A DNA stretch of 5,459 nucleotides from Pseudomonadota bacterium (GTDB lineage Bacteria; Pseudomonadota; Alphaproteobacteria; Caulobacterales; Caulobacteraceae): assembly GCA_023416055.1 (NCBI GenBank), contig JAEZIH010000226.1, positions 1-5,459 of the forward strand, in the 5' to 3' direction. The notes under the pieces were generated by a model, which saw nothing but the letters and a program-made list of their open reading frames with translations, did no database searches and was not told the DNA's origin. Position 1 is the first letter of the stretch. Every line of letters begins with the position of its first letter. Shown in pieces: positions 1 to 5,459 of the stretch. The position numbers were made by a program, and so were the translations under genes.

Positions 1-126
1 CGCCGCGGGGTCGCCCTGACCCACGCGGCGCACCAGGTCCTCGTCGGGATCGGCGAAGGGCGCCATCCGGCCTCGGGCGAAGGTTGCAGCCTGGCCGGTG
101 AGGTCGAGGACCGCCGCGGCCGTCAT
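1..126 (-). CDS. Probable ECF-type RNA polymerase sigma factor, N-terminal fragment (cut by window edge)
   Basis: Only the first 42 codons are in the window; the gene continues past base 1. The reading frame starts at ATG 126-124, preceded by GGAG (complement of 134-137) with a 7-base spacer, a good Shine-Dalgarno site. Residues 22-42 contain DPDEDLVRRVGQGDPAA, which resembles the start of sigma region 2 in sigma-70 family ECF factors, where a D-x-D/E-L-V-R-R-V...GD-x-A-A pattern is common. The first 20 residues look like a poorly conserved extension. A second ATG at 66-64 (codon 21) would give a start directly before the conserved part, but no comparably good ribosome site precedes it. If correct, the protein would direct RNA polymerase to a small regulon, often under an anti-sigma factor encoded next door, which would lie outside this window. 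The family call rests on about 20 residues and is moderate. Confidence 0.6.
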   Translation of the reverse strand, partial: MTAAAVLDLTGQAATFARGRMAPFADPDEDLVRRVGQGDPAA

Positions 127-267
127 CTGCTTACTCCGAAGCGGACGTGTATGGCGACGCCTGACGTGCCCAGATCGGCGGTTGTGACGCGGCTTGGCAT
201 CGGCAGGAGTCTCCCTCGCAGGGCCAGCGGAGGCCGCCCCTGTTCGACGGTTTCAACGGCGCGCGCC
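127..267. other. Intergenic gap between glnE and the sigma factor gene
   Basis: These 141 bases separate the glnE stop from the sigma-gene start and are the only sizeable non-coding stretch outside the endonuclease unit. The gap begins (minus-strand sense) with a perfect 10-base palindrome, GGCGCGCGCC at 258-267, directly after the glnE stop. It then holds a weak stem-loop (219-242) and ends in the sigma-gene ribosome site. It is long enough to carry a promoter for the sigma gene, but I could not identify a convincing -35/-10 pair of either housekeeping or ECF type. An open frame on the plus strand starts here at 151, but it is antisense to glnE and is not considered a gene. Confidence 0.5.
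219..242 (-). other. GC-rich stem-loop downstream of glnE (weak terminator candidate)
   Basis: Read on the minus strand, CAGGG pairs with CCCTG and, inside, GCGG pairs with CCGC around a CCT loop, with a three-base bulge on one side: nine base pairs in all. It sits about 25 bases after the glnE stop, where an operon terminator could be. No T-run follows, so it does not fit an intrinsic terminator. It could slow exonucleases or be a chance structure in GC-rich DNA. Confidence 0.2.
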
Positions 268-3156
268 TCAGTCTCCGTCGCTGACCGGCGGCAGGGCGAC
301 CTCGAACGCCCGCCGCGCCGCCGTCCGGGCCTCGGCGAGACCGGCCTTCAGGGCGGCGAAATCGGCATAGCCGGCCGCCTTGGCGAGCCGCTTCTGCAGG
401 CCGTCCGGCTCTCCGTCCGGATCGGGCCGATCATCGAAGGCGGCGCTGAGTATCTGGGCCAGCGCCTGCTGCAGACGCCACGCCTCGGCCAGTTCGGGAT
501 CGTCGGCGAGGGCCTTGAGGGTCGAGACGGTCAGGGGACCGCCGTCGCGCGCCTGACGAAGCTGGCGCACCTGGGCCACGAACTCGGCGTCGACCTGGCC
601 GCCGGACGCCAGCTTGACGTCCCACGGCCCCTGGGCCGGCCGCTCGCGGGCCATCAGGTCGCGCATGCGCCGCGCGTCGGCGGCGAAGCTCGCGCCCGGG
701 CGCGGATGGCGCAGTATGGCCTCCAGCGTCGCCGACACCCTCGCCGCGAAGTCCGGGTCGTCGGCCCACACCACCCGCGCGCGGGTCAGGGCCATGAACT
801 CCCAGGTGTCCGCCTCGCCCGCGTAGTAGTCCTCAACCGCCGACAGGCGCAGCGACACCGGCCCCTTGGCCGCCCCGGGCCGAAGCCGCATGTCGACCTC
901 GTACAGGCCGCCCTCGGCGGTGTGCGCCGACAGCGCCGCGATCAGGCGCTGGGTGAAGCGGGCGTAGAACACCGCTGCGGCCCAGCCCTTGCCGTCCGAA
1001 ACAGCCTCGGGCGGAGCGTCGTAGACGGTCATCAGGTCGAGATCGGACGAGGCGGTCATCTCGCTTGAGCCGGCCTTGCCGAGCGCGACCACGGCCACCG
1101 CTCCGCCGGCCAGGGCGCCGCCCTGCCGCACGGCCTCGGCCATGGCGGCGGGGGCCAGGGCCGCGATGCAGGCGTCCGCCAGGGTGGTGTAGGCGTCGCC
1201 GGCCTCCTCCGGTCCCGCCCGGCCGGTCAGCACCTGTACGCCGATGCGAAACATCTGTTCGCGGTGAACCCGGCGCACCACGTTCATCGCCGCTTCGAAG
1301 TCGGGCGCGGCGGCGGCGTCGGTTTGCATCTGGGCGACCACGCCCGTCTCCTCCTCGATGCTGCGCGCGAAGCGGGCGTCCAGCATGCTGTCCAGCGCGG
1401 CGGGGTGGCGCCCGAGGGTTCGCGCCAGTCTCGGGGCGAAGGCCATTACGCCCACGACCAGGTCGAACAGCTTCGGCTGGGCGAGGAACAGGGCCTGCAC
1501 CTGCACCCCGGCGTTCAGCCCCGAGAAGAAGACGGCGAAGCGCCGGAAGGCGGCGTCGGCCGCGCCGGTGCCGGCCAGGGCCGTCAGCAGGCGCGGGGCC
1601 AGTCGGGTGAACAGCTCGCGTCCCCGCGCCGTCCGCGTCGCGGGAATCCGGCCGTGGTGCCAGCTGCGGATGGTGTCGGCGACCATGCCCGGATCGGAAA
1701 AGCCCATCCGCGACAGGGTCTCCAGCGTCTCAGGATCGTTCTCCACCCCCGTGAAGACCAGCGAGCCATACGGCGACGACAGCTCCTCCTCGCCCTCGAA
1801 CAGTTCCCCGTAGCGGCGGTTGACCCCGACCAGCACCTCCTCCACGCGGTCGTCGAAGGCCGCCAGGTCGCCCTCCCCCGCCAGGGCGGCGACGCGGGCG
1901 CGGGCGGCAGGGTCGACCGGCAGGCTATGGGTCTGCTCGTCGTCGAGCATCTGCACCCGGTGCTCGAGACCGCGCAGGGCGACATAGGCCTCGGTCAGCT
2001 CGGCGCAGGCGTCAGGGGCGACGTGGCCCGCGTCGCGCAGGGCGGCCAGGGCGTCCACTGTGCGCGGCGCGCGCAGGGCGGGGTCGCGGCCGCCGAGGAT
2101 CAGTTGCTGGGTCTGGGCGAAGAACTCGATCTCGCGGATGCCGCCCCGGCCCAGCTTCAGGTTGGCGCCGGCCGCCTCAAGCCCCTCGCCCGTCTTGTGG
2201 ACGTGAATCTGGCGCTTGATCGACTGGATGTCGAGGATGGCCGGATAGTCGAGACTGCGACGCCAGATGAAGGGCGTCAGGGCCTTCAGGAAATCCTTTC
2301 CGGCCGCCAGATCGCCCATCACCGGCCGGGCCTTGATGAAGGCGGCCCGCTCCCAGTTCTGGCCGACGCTCTCGTAGTAGGCCAGCGCGGTGGGGGCGGC
2401 GACGACCGGGGGCGTGGACGAGGGGTCCGGGCGCAGGCGCAGGTCGACGCGGAAGACGTAGCCGTCGCCGGTCCGCTCCTGCATCAGGCCGGCGAAGGCC
2501 TGGGCAAGGCGGTCGACGAAGCGCTGCGGCTCCACTCCCTCGGCGAGGGCCGGGATCAGGCCGTCCGGGTCCCAAAACAGGCTGACGTCGATATCGGAGG
2601 AATAGTTCAGTTCGAAGGCGCCGTGCTTGCCCATGGCCAGGCCGAACAGGCCGGGGACGGGACCGCGCGGGTCGTCGGCGGGCGCGACCAGCTTGCCGCG
2701 CTCGCGTTGGTCATGCGCCACCGCGCGCAGGGCGGCGCCGGCCGAGGCGTCGGCGAAGCGGCTCAGGGCGTCGGTGACCTGATCCAGGGTCCAGACGCCG
2801 CCGAGGTCCGCCAGGGCCGTCAGCAGATGCAGTTCGCCCTTGAGACGACGCAGCGGCGCGCGCAGCTCCTCGGCGCCGCCCTCCAGGGCTCCGGTCTCGG
2901 CCAGCAGGGCGGCGAGGCGCGCGCTCGGATCCTCTTCAAGGAGCGCCCGGAGACGGTCGGGCCAGCGGCGGGCGAGACCGAACAGGTACGGCGAGGCGGC
3001 GAAGACCGGAGCCAGGGCCGGCCACGCCGCCTCGAGCGTCGCTGACCAGCCGCCCTGCCCCGCGGCCTCGGCAAGCCGCTCGTGCGCCCGCGTCGCGGCC
3101 TGGTCGTCGATGACCGGGCCGCACGGTTTCAGCCGGGGACCGAGGGCCTCGCTCAC
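268..3156 (-). CDS. glnE: Bifunctional glutamine synthetase adenylyltransferase / adenylyl-removing enzyme
   Basis: GlnE adds AMP to a tyrosine of each glutamine synthetase subunit, lowering its activity when nitrogen is plentiful, and removes it by phosphorolysis when nitrogen is short; PII protein (GlnB) and glutamine control the balance. The 962-residue length matches the family (about 950-1000). Two nucleotidyltransferase domains are visible. The N-terminal adenylyl-removing domain has MGKHGAFELNYSSDIDV at residues 175-191, with the metal-binding D188/D190 pair, then FRVDLRLRPDPSS near 235 and LGRGGIREIEFFAQ near 335. The C-terminal adenylyltransferase domain has LGKAGSSEMTASSDLDL at 692-708 (D705/D707), YEVDMRLRP near 752 and WEFMALTRARVV near 785. 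Both catalytic D-x-D pairs are intact, so both activities are expected. The start is GTG 3156-3154; it overlaps the kinase stop as GTGA and has GGAG 5 bases upstream, so translation is probably coupled to the kinase. No frameshift is seen. In a family signature usually written G-G-L-V-D-I-E-F, this copy reads GGQVDAEF (852-859), a minor variation. Confidence 0.97.
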   Translation of the reverse strand: MSEALGPRLKPCGPVIDDQAATRAHERLAEAAGQGGWSATLEAAWPALAPVFAASPYLFGLARRWPDRLRALLEEDPSARLAALLAETGALEGGAEELRAPLRRLKGELHLLTALADLGGVWTLDQVTDALSRFADASAGAALRAVAHDQRERGKLVAPADDPRGPVPGLFGLAMGKHGAFELNYSSDIDVSLFWDPDGLIPALAEGVEPQRFVDRLAQAFAGLMQERTGDGYVFRVDLRLRPDPSSTPPVVAAPTALAYYESVGQNWERAAFIKARPVMGDLAAGKDFLKALTPFIWRRSLDYPAILDIQSIKRQIHVHKTGEGLEAAGANLKLGRGGIREIEFFAQTQQLILGGRDPALRAPRTVDALAALRDAGHVAPDACAELTEAYVALRGLEHRVQMLDDEQTHSLPVDPAARARVAALAGEGDLAAFDDRVEEVLVGVNRRYGELFEGEEELSSPYGSLVFTGVENDPETLETLSRMGFSDPGMVADTIRSWHHGRIPATRTARGRELFTRLAPRLLTALAGTGAADAAFRRFAVFFSGLNAGVQVQALFLAQPKLFDLVVGVMAFAPRLARTLGRHPAALDSMLDARFARSIEEETGVVAQMQTDAAAAPDFEAAMNVVRRVHREQMFRIGVQVLTGRAGPEEAGDAYTTLADACIAALAPAAMAEAVRQGGALAGGAVAVVALGKAGSSEMTASSDLDLMTVYDAPPEAVSDGKGWAAAVFYARFTQRLIAALSAHTAEGGLYEVDMRLRPGAAKGPVSLRLSAVEDYYAGEADTWEFMALTRARVVWADDPDFAARVSATLEAILRHPRPGASFAADARRMRDLMARERPAQGPWDVKLASGGQVDAEFVAQVRQLRQARDGGPLTVSTLKALADDPELAEAWRLQQALAQILSAAFDDRPDPDGEPDGLQKRLAKAAGYADFAALKAGLAEARTAARRAFEVALPPVSDGD

Positions 3157-4562
3157 GCCGTCTCCGCCGGCGGCAGGACCAGGGCCACGCGCAGGCCGGG
3201 CCCGAAGCCGCCGTAAGCGCCCGGCCCCTCGTCCAGCTGGATGCGGCCGCCATGGGCCTCCATCACCGCCCCGACCAGCGACAGCCCCAGTCCCGAGCCG
3301 GGCTCGCTGCGACTGTTGTCGAGACGGACGAAGCGCTGGATCACGCGCTCGCGGTCGCCCTCAGGCACGCCGGGGCCGGTGTCGGTCACCGAGAACTCGA
3401 TCTCGCCAGAGCTGCGCCGGCGGGCGCGCAGCATCACCGCCCCGCCGCTGGGCGTGTATTTGATGGCGTTGTCGATGACATTGGCCAGGGCTTGGGCGAG
3501 GAAGGGCCGGTTGGCCTCGATCATCAGGCCTCGCTCGATCTCGGCCGAGAACTCCAGCCCCTTGTCCTCGCTGGCCGGCTCGTACAGCTCGGCCATGTCG
3601 GCGGCCAGTTCGGCGGCGTCGAACCGCTGCGGGTCGGGCGTATGCCCCGCAGCCGCCTGCAGCCGGGCGATGGCCAGCACGGTGTTGAAGGTCTTCAGCA
3701 GGTTGTCGGCCTCGTCCAGCGCCAGCTGGAGGGCGTCGACGGCGTCGATCTTGCCCGCCTCGGCGTCGATCAGCGACACTTCCAGCTTGGCCCGCATGCG
3801 GGTCAGCGGCGAGCGCAGGTCATGGGCGATGGCGTCGCCGGCGTGGCGGATCGAGGCCATCGAGGCCTCCAGCCGGTCCAGCATGGTGTTCAGGCCGGCG
3901 CCCAGCTCGTCCAGCTCGTCGCCCGCGTTGCGCACCGGAAAGCGGGCCTTGAGATCGCCCTCCTGCACCGCGGTGGCCACCTTGCTCAGCCGCCCCATGG
4001 ACCGCTCCAGGTTGCGGCTGACCAGCACCCCGCCCGCGAGCCCCAGCAGCAACACGATACCCATCGCCCCCCACAGGGCCTGGGTCAGCCGCGCCAGATA
4101 GGCCTCGGTGTCGCTCAGCGACTTGCCGACGAACAGGGTCTCGCCGCCCGACAGCCGCATCTGCACCCCGCGCACCTGCGGCCGGGTCACCCTTCCGTCG
4201 GCGTCGGTCTCGGTGAAGGGGAAGGTGATCCACTCGGAACTCCCCTCCAGCTCGGCGATGGGCTGCACGCTGAGCGAGCCGGTGCTCATCCCGTGGTCGT
4301 CGGTCAGCAGGTAGACGTAGGTGCCGTCGCGCAGGGCGCGGTCGATCACCGCCGCGTTGAGGGCGTCCAGGCCCCGGGCCCGGTAGATGCCGGTCAGCAC
4401 CTGGGTCTCGGCCCGCACGTCCCGCTCGGCCTTGGCCCGCGCCTCGGCCGCCGAGGCGAAGTAGACATAGGCCAGGATGGCGCTCGCCGCCGCCGCGAAC
4501 AGGGCGAGGAACAGCAGCGTCAGCCGGAAGGGCGTACGGCGTAATAGCGACGGCAGTCTCAT
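3153..4562 (-). CDS. HAMP-containing membrane sensor histidine kinase
   Basis: This 469-residue protein has the layout of a classic membrane histidine kinase. A basic N-terminus is followed by transmembrane segment 1 (about 14-36), a periplasmic sensing region of about 125 residues (37-160) that I do not recognise, transmembrane segment 2 (about 164-182) and a HAMP linker (about 183-236). The dimerisation/phosphoacceptor domain has AHDLRSPLTRMR with phosphorylated H247. The ATPase domain has the N box NVIDNAIKYTP (361-371), G1 box DTGPGVP (394-400), an F-like box RFVRLDNSRS (410-419) and G2 box GSGLGLSLV (422-430). All catalytic boxes are intact. Its likely partner is the OmpR/PhoB-type regulator upstream, normally its immediate neighbour but here separated by the endonuclease unit. 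I chose ATG 4562 because the protein then begins MRLPSLLRRTPFRLTLLF, a normal lead into the first membrane segment. An in-frame ATG at 4628 would add 22 residues read from repeat DNA. The stop overlaps the glnE start. The stimulus is unknown. Confidence 0.93.
   Translation of the reverse strand: MRLPSLLRRTPFRLTLLFLALFAAAASAILAYVYFASAAEARAKAERDVRAETQVLTGIYRARGLDALNAAVIDRALRDGTYVYLLTDDHGMSTGSLSVQPIAELEGSSEWITFPFTETDADGRVTRPQVRGVQMRLSGGETLFVGKSLSDTEAYLARLTQALWGAMGIVLLLGLAGGVLVSRNLERSMGRLSKVATAVQEGDLKARFPVRNAGDELDELGAGLNTMLDRLEASMASIRHAGDAIAHDLRSPLTRMRAKLEVSLIDAEAGKIDAVDALQLALDEADNLLKTFNTVLAIARLQAAAGHTPDPQRFDAAELAADMAELYEPASEDKGLEFSAEIERGLMIEANRPFLAQALANVIDNAIKYTPSGGAVMLRARRRSSGEIEFSVTDTGPGVPEGDRERVIQRFVRLDNSRSEPGSGLGLSLVGAVMEAHGGRIQLDEGPGAYGGFGPGLRVALVLPPAETA
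3157..3165 (-). promoter_or_regulatory. Ribosome binding site of glnE, inside the kinase gene
   Basis: GGAG (complement of 3162-3165) lies 5 bases before the GTG start at 3156. It is embedded in the last codons of the histidine kinase gene. Together with the GTGA stop/start overlap it supports GTG 3156 as the real glnE start and suggests translational coupling. Confidence 0.65.
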
Positions 4563-4954
4563 TCTCCCTCCCCCGCCGGGGGAGAGTGGTCGGCGCGCAG
4601 CGACGACCGGGTGGGGAGGGCGAGGCAACGCATCCGCACGTCTCGTATGATCTCCTCCACCCTCGCCTTCACGTCCCCGTTGGAGACCCGCATCGTCACA
4701 AACCCTTCGCGGCCCAGAACGGCATCCCGAACCCTGTCCTTCCGCGCCCGGTCGGGATCACGGTGCGAGCCGCCGTCGACCTCAACGATCAGACCCCGGT
4801 CCAGACAGACGAAGTCCAGGAAGAAGCCTCGCTCCGGTCGCTGACGCCGAAAATGCAGGCCCTCGGCCCGCAGCTCCCGAAGCCGGACCCAAAGGCGGTC
4901 CTCGGCGGGGGTCATCCGCTTCCGGAGGTCTCTCGCCTTGGCGACCGCGCCCAT
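4559..4954 (-). CDS. DUF559 / Vsr-like small endonuclease-domain protein
   Basis: This 131-residue protein belongs to the DUF559 family, related to very-short-patch-repair (Vsr) endonucleases of the PD-(D/E)XK fold. Visible features are an N-terminal helix with MTPAEDRLWVRLR (14-26; conserved E18), FRRQRPERGFFLDFVCLD (35-52; Q38, D47), the core LIVEVDGGSH (55-64; E58, D60, H64), then an arginine/lysine-rich helix and TMRVSNGDV (87-95). The acidic residues expected for metal-dependent DNA cleavage are present, so it may be active, but family members are mostly uncharacterised and no substrate can be stated. ATG 4954 is chosen because the domain starts directly after it; GGGGAGG lies upstream with a long 10-base spacer, inside the right-hand repeat. 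Upstream in-frame residues are translated repeat. The domain ends near residue 108; roughly residues 114-131, ending SPPAGEGE, are encoded by the left-hand repeat. The stop overlaps the kinase start as ATGA. It is a likely passenger or driver of a small mobile unit rather than part of the signalling pathway. Confidence 0.85.
   Translation of the reverse strand: MGAVAKARDLRKRMTPAEDRLWVRLRELRAEGLHFRRQRPERGFFLDFVCLDRGLIVEVDGGSHRDPDRARKDRVRDAVLGREGFVTMRVSNGDVKARVEEIIRDVRMRCLALPTRSSLRADHSPPAGEGE
4562..4619 (+). repeat. Left inverted repeat of the endonuclease unit (58 bp)
   Basis: Read on the plus strand it begins TTCTCCCTCCCCC and ends GACCGGGTGGGGAGG, matching the reverse complement of the right repeat over its whole length apart from about 7 extra bases and a few changes. 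It contains two hairpins: CTCCCCC (4568-4574) with GGGGGAG (4578-4584), and GGTCG with CGACC around an 11-base loop (4588-4608). It codes for the C-terminal tail of the endonuclease and the ribosome site of the kinase. Confidence 0.8.
4563..4584 (-). promoter_or_regulatory. Kinase ribosome binding site supplied by the repeat and folded into a hairpin
   Basis: On the transcript the kinase ATG at 4562 is preceded by GGGGGAGGGAGA. The best Shine-Dalgarno match, GGGGAG/GGGAGG, lies 4-5 bases before the start. The GGGGGAG part (complement of 4568-4574) is the 3' arm of a seven-pair hairpin with CTCCCCC (complement of 4578-4584) and a GGC loop. The site is therefore probably masked unless ribosomes finishing the endonuclease gene, which stops at 4559, open the hairpin. 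The sequence and the pairing are seen; the masking is inferred. Confidence 0.55.
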
Positions 4955-4964
4955 ATCGCCGAGT

Positions 4965-5015
4965 CCTCCCCACCCGGTCGCTTCGCGACCACCCTCCCCC
5001 AAGGGGGAGGGAGAA
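4965..5015 (-). repeat. Right inverted repeat of the endonuclease unit (51 bp)
   Basis: This is the mirror partner of the left repeat, starting TTCTCCCTCCCCC at its outer end (5015) and ending GTGGGGAGG at its inner end (4965). It contains a nine-pair hairpin, CCCTCCCCC (4992-5000) with GGGGGAGGG (5003-5011) and a two-base loop, and a six-pair hairpin, GGTCGC (4976-4981) with GCGACC (4985-4990). Its inner end carries the GGGGAGG that probably serves as ribosome site for the endonuclease. It starts 10 bases after the regulator stop codon, so the nine-pair hairpin may also protect or attenuate the regulator transcript. No T-run follows it. Confidence 0.8.
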
Positions 5016-5025
5016 AATCTGTGCG

Positions 5026-5459
5026 TCAGGCCTCCAGCCGGTACCCCGCCCCGCGAACCGTCTGCAGCATGGCGTGGTCGAAGCCCTTGTCGATCTTGGC
5101 GCGCAGGCGGCTGATGTGCACGTCGATGACGTTGGTCTGGGGGTCGAAATGATACTCCCACACCTTCTCCAGCAGCATGGTGCGGGTCACCGACTGGCCG
5201 GCGTGACGCATCAGGAATTCGAGCAGCTGGAACTCGCGCGGCTGGAGGTCGATCTCCCTGCCCTCGCGGGTCACCTCGCGGCTGATGAGGTTCATCTCCA
5301 GCTCGCCGACCTTGAGCACGGTCTGGACCGAGCCGGTCTCGCGCCGGCGGGCCAGGGCCTCGACCCGGGCGATCAGCTCGGCGAAGGCGTAGGGCTTGAC
5401 CAGATAGTCGTCCGCTCCGGCCTTCAGGCCCGTGACGCGGTCCTCGACCTCGCCGAGCG
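5026..5459 (-). CDS. OmpR/PhoB-family response regulator, C-terminal part (cut by window edge)
   Basis: The last 143 complete codons are present; the gene starts beyond base 5459. Visible first is the end of the receiver domain, with GLKAGADDYLVKPYAFAELI, where the lysine of VKPY is the conserved receiver lysine of the phosphorylation switch. The phosphoacceptor aspartate lies outside the window. After a short linker (ARRRETGS) comes a winged-helix DNA-binding domain of the OmpR/PhoB type: LTS-like core LQPREFQLLEFLMRHAGQSVTR, then LLEKVWEYHFDPQTNVIDVH, ISRLRAKID and the terminal wing TVRGAGYRLEA. The C-terminus is complete and normal, so the adjacent insertion did not truncate it. The partner kinase is very probably the one encoded at 4562-3153. 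The protein would bind DNA as a phosphorylated dimer; target genes cannot be read from here. A GTG at 5319 lies inside the linker and is not the real start. Confidence 0.93.
   Translation of the reverse strand, partial: LGEVEDRVTGLKAGADDYLVKPYAFAELIARVEALARRRETGSVQTVLKVGELEMNLISREVTREGREIDLQPREFQLLEFLMRHAGQSVTRTMLLEKVWEYHFDPQTNVIDVHISRLRAKIDKGFDHAMLQTVRGAGYRLEA

Larger units (their letters stand above)
4562..5015 (-). mobile_element. Compact insertion-like unit: endonuclease gene between inverted repeats
   Basis: A 454-base unit is bounded by two imperfect inverted repeats (4562-4619 and 4965-5015), with the DUF559 gene filling the space between. It sits between a response regulator and a histidine kinase, genes that are usually adjacent. 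Removing 4563-5015 would leave only 10 bases between regulator stop and kinase start, the spacing expected of an undisturbed operon. No transposase is present and I find no convincing target-site duplication at the edges, so it is not a standard insertion sequence. The arrangement recalls REP/BIME repeats with a dedicated nuclease (the RAYT systems), but with a PD-(D/E)XK-type enzyme in place of the tyrosine transposase. The repeats and the position are seen; mobility is inferred. Confidence 0.55.

Noticed and set aside
127..267. ECF-type autoregulatory promoter (a GAAAC near 250-255 read on the minus strand)
   Set aside because: The GAAAC resembles an ECF -35, but no matching -10 (CGTC/CGTT type) occurs at 16-17 bases downstream, so it cannot be supported.
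1860..1885. Possible third copy of the CCCTCCCCC repeat inside glnE
   Set aside because: Only a short CCCTCCCCCGCC stretch matches, with no GGTCG...CGACC hairpin or GTGGGGAGG end; it is explained by coding composition.
1264..3045. Long plus-strand open frame (593 codons) antisense to glnE
   Set aside because: It lies wholly opposite a clearly conserved glnE. Its composition (rich in R, G, Q, H, L) is what GC-rich coding DNA gives when read on the other strand, and it shows no recognisable domain.
3252..4544. Long plus-strand open frame antisense to the histidine kinase
   Set aside because: Same reasoning: the minus strand carries a kinase with all motifs, and the antisense translation is low-complexity Q/H/G/R-rich with no domain.
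4563..4628. Upstream ATG at 4628 as the kinase start
   Set aside because: It would add 22 residues read largely from the left repeat, inside the endonuclease gene. The ATG at 4562 has a purine-rich site and gives a normal signal-anchor N-terminus.
4545..5030. Target-site duplication flanking the endonuclease unit
   Set aside because: The outer flanks (GTCTCA on the left, AATCTGTG on the right) share at most TCT, which is too short and not placed symmetrically at the edges.
4586..5152. Plus-strand open frame across the endonuclease unit
   Set aside because: The minus-strand frame has clear DUF559 motifs; this one is its complement and runs through both repeats without a recognisable domain.
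4955..5161. Upstream start at 5161 for the endonuclease
   Set aside because: The extra residues are an out-of-frame reading of the regulator gene and the right repeat; the conserved domain begins directly after ATG 4954.

Overview
The window is GC-rich (about 70% by eye), gene-dense and coded entirely on the minus strand. Gene content and style (a full two-domain GlnE directly behind a two-component system, an ECF-type sigma gene, and a DUF559 gene set in GC-rich palindromic repeats) suggest an alphaproteobacterium. Caulobacterales, for example Brevundimonas or a relative, is my best guess. That placement is inferred from memory of such genomes; there is no rRNA or other marker here to settle it.

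Layout in the direction of transcription (high to low coordinates): (1) 5459-5026, the C-terminal part of an OmpR/PhoB-family response regulator, cut by the window edge. (2) 5015-4562, a compact insertion-like unit: a small DUF559 / Vsr-like endonuclease gene (4954-4559) between two imperfect inverted repeats of 51 and 58 bp, each able to fold into hairpins. (3) 4562-3153, a membrane-bound HAMP sensor histidine kinase, presumably the partner of the regulator. (4) 3156-268, glnE, the bifunctional glutamine synthetase adenylyltransferase/deadenylylase. (5) 267-127, a 141-base gap with one weak stem-loop. (6) 126-1, the first 42 codons of a probable ECF sigma factor, cut by the window edge.

The genes are packed as one probable operon: regulator, 10 bases, repeat-flanked endonuclease, ATGA overlap, kinase, GTGA overlap, glnE. 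The kinase and regulator would form a signalling pair. GlnE acts in the cytoplasm on glutamine synthetase in response to nitrogen status through PII. Sharing one transcript with translational overlap suggests that GlnE level follows expression of the two-component system, but the signal sensed cannot be read from the sequence.

The most interesting part is the endonuclease unit. It appears to have landed between the regulator and kinase genes. Its two repeats supply the Shine-Dalgarno sequence of the endonuclease, the last ~18 codons of the endonuclease, and the Shine-Dalgarno sequence of the kinase, the last lying inside a hairpin. The host operon is thus wired through the element rather than broken by it.
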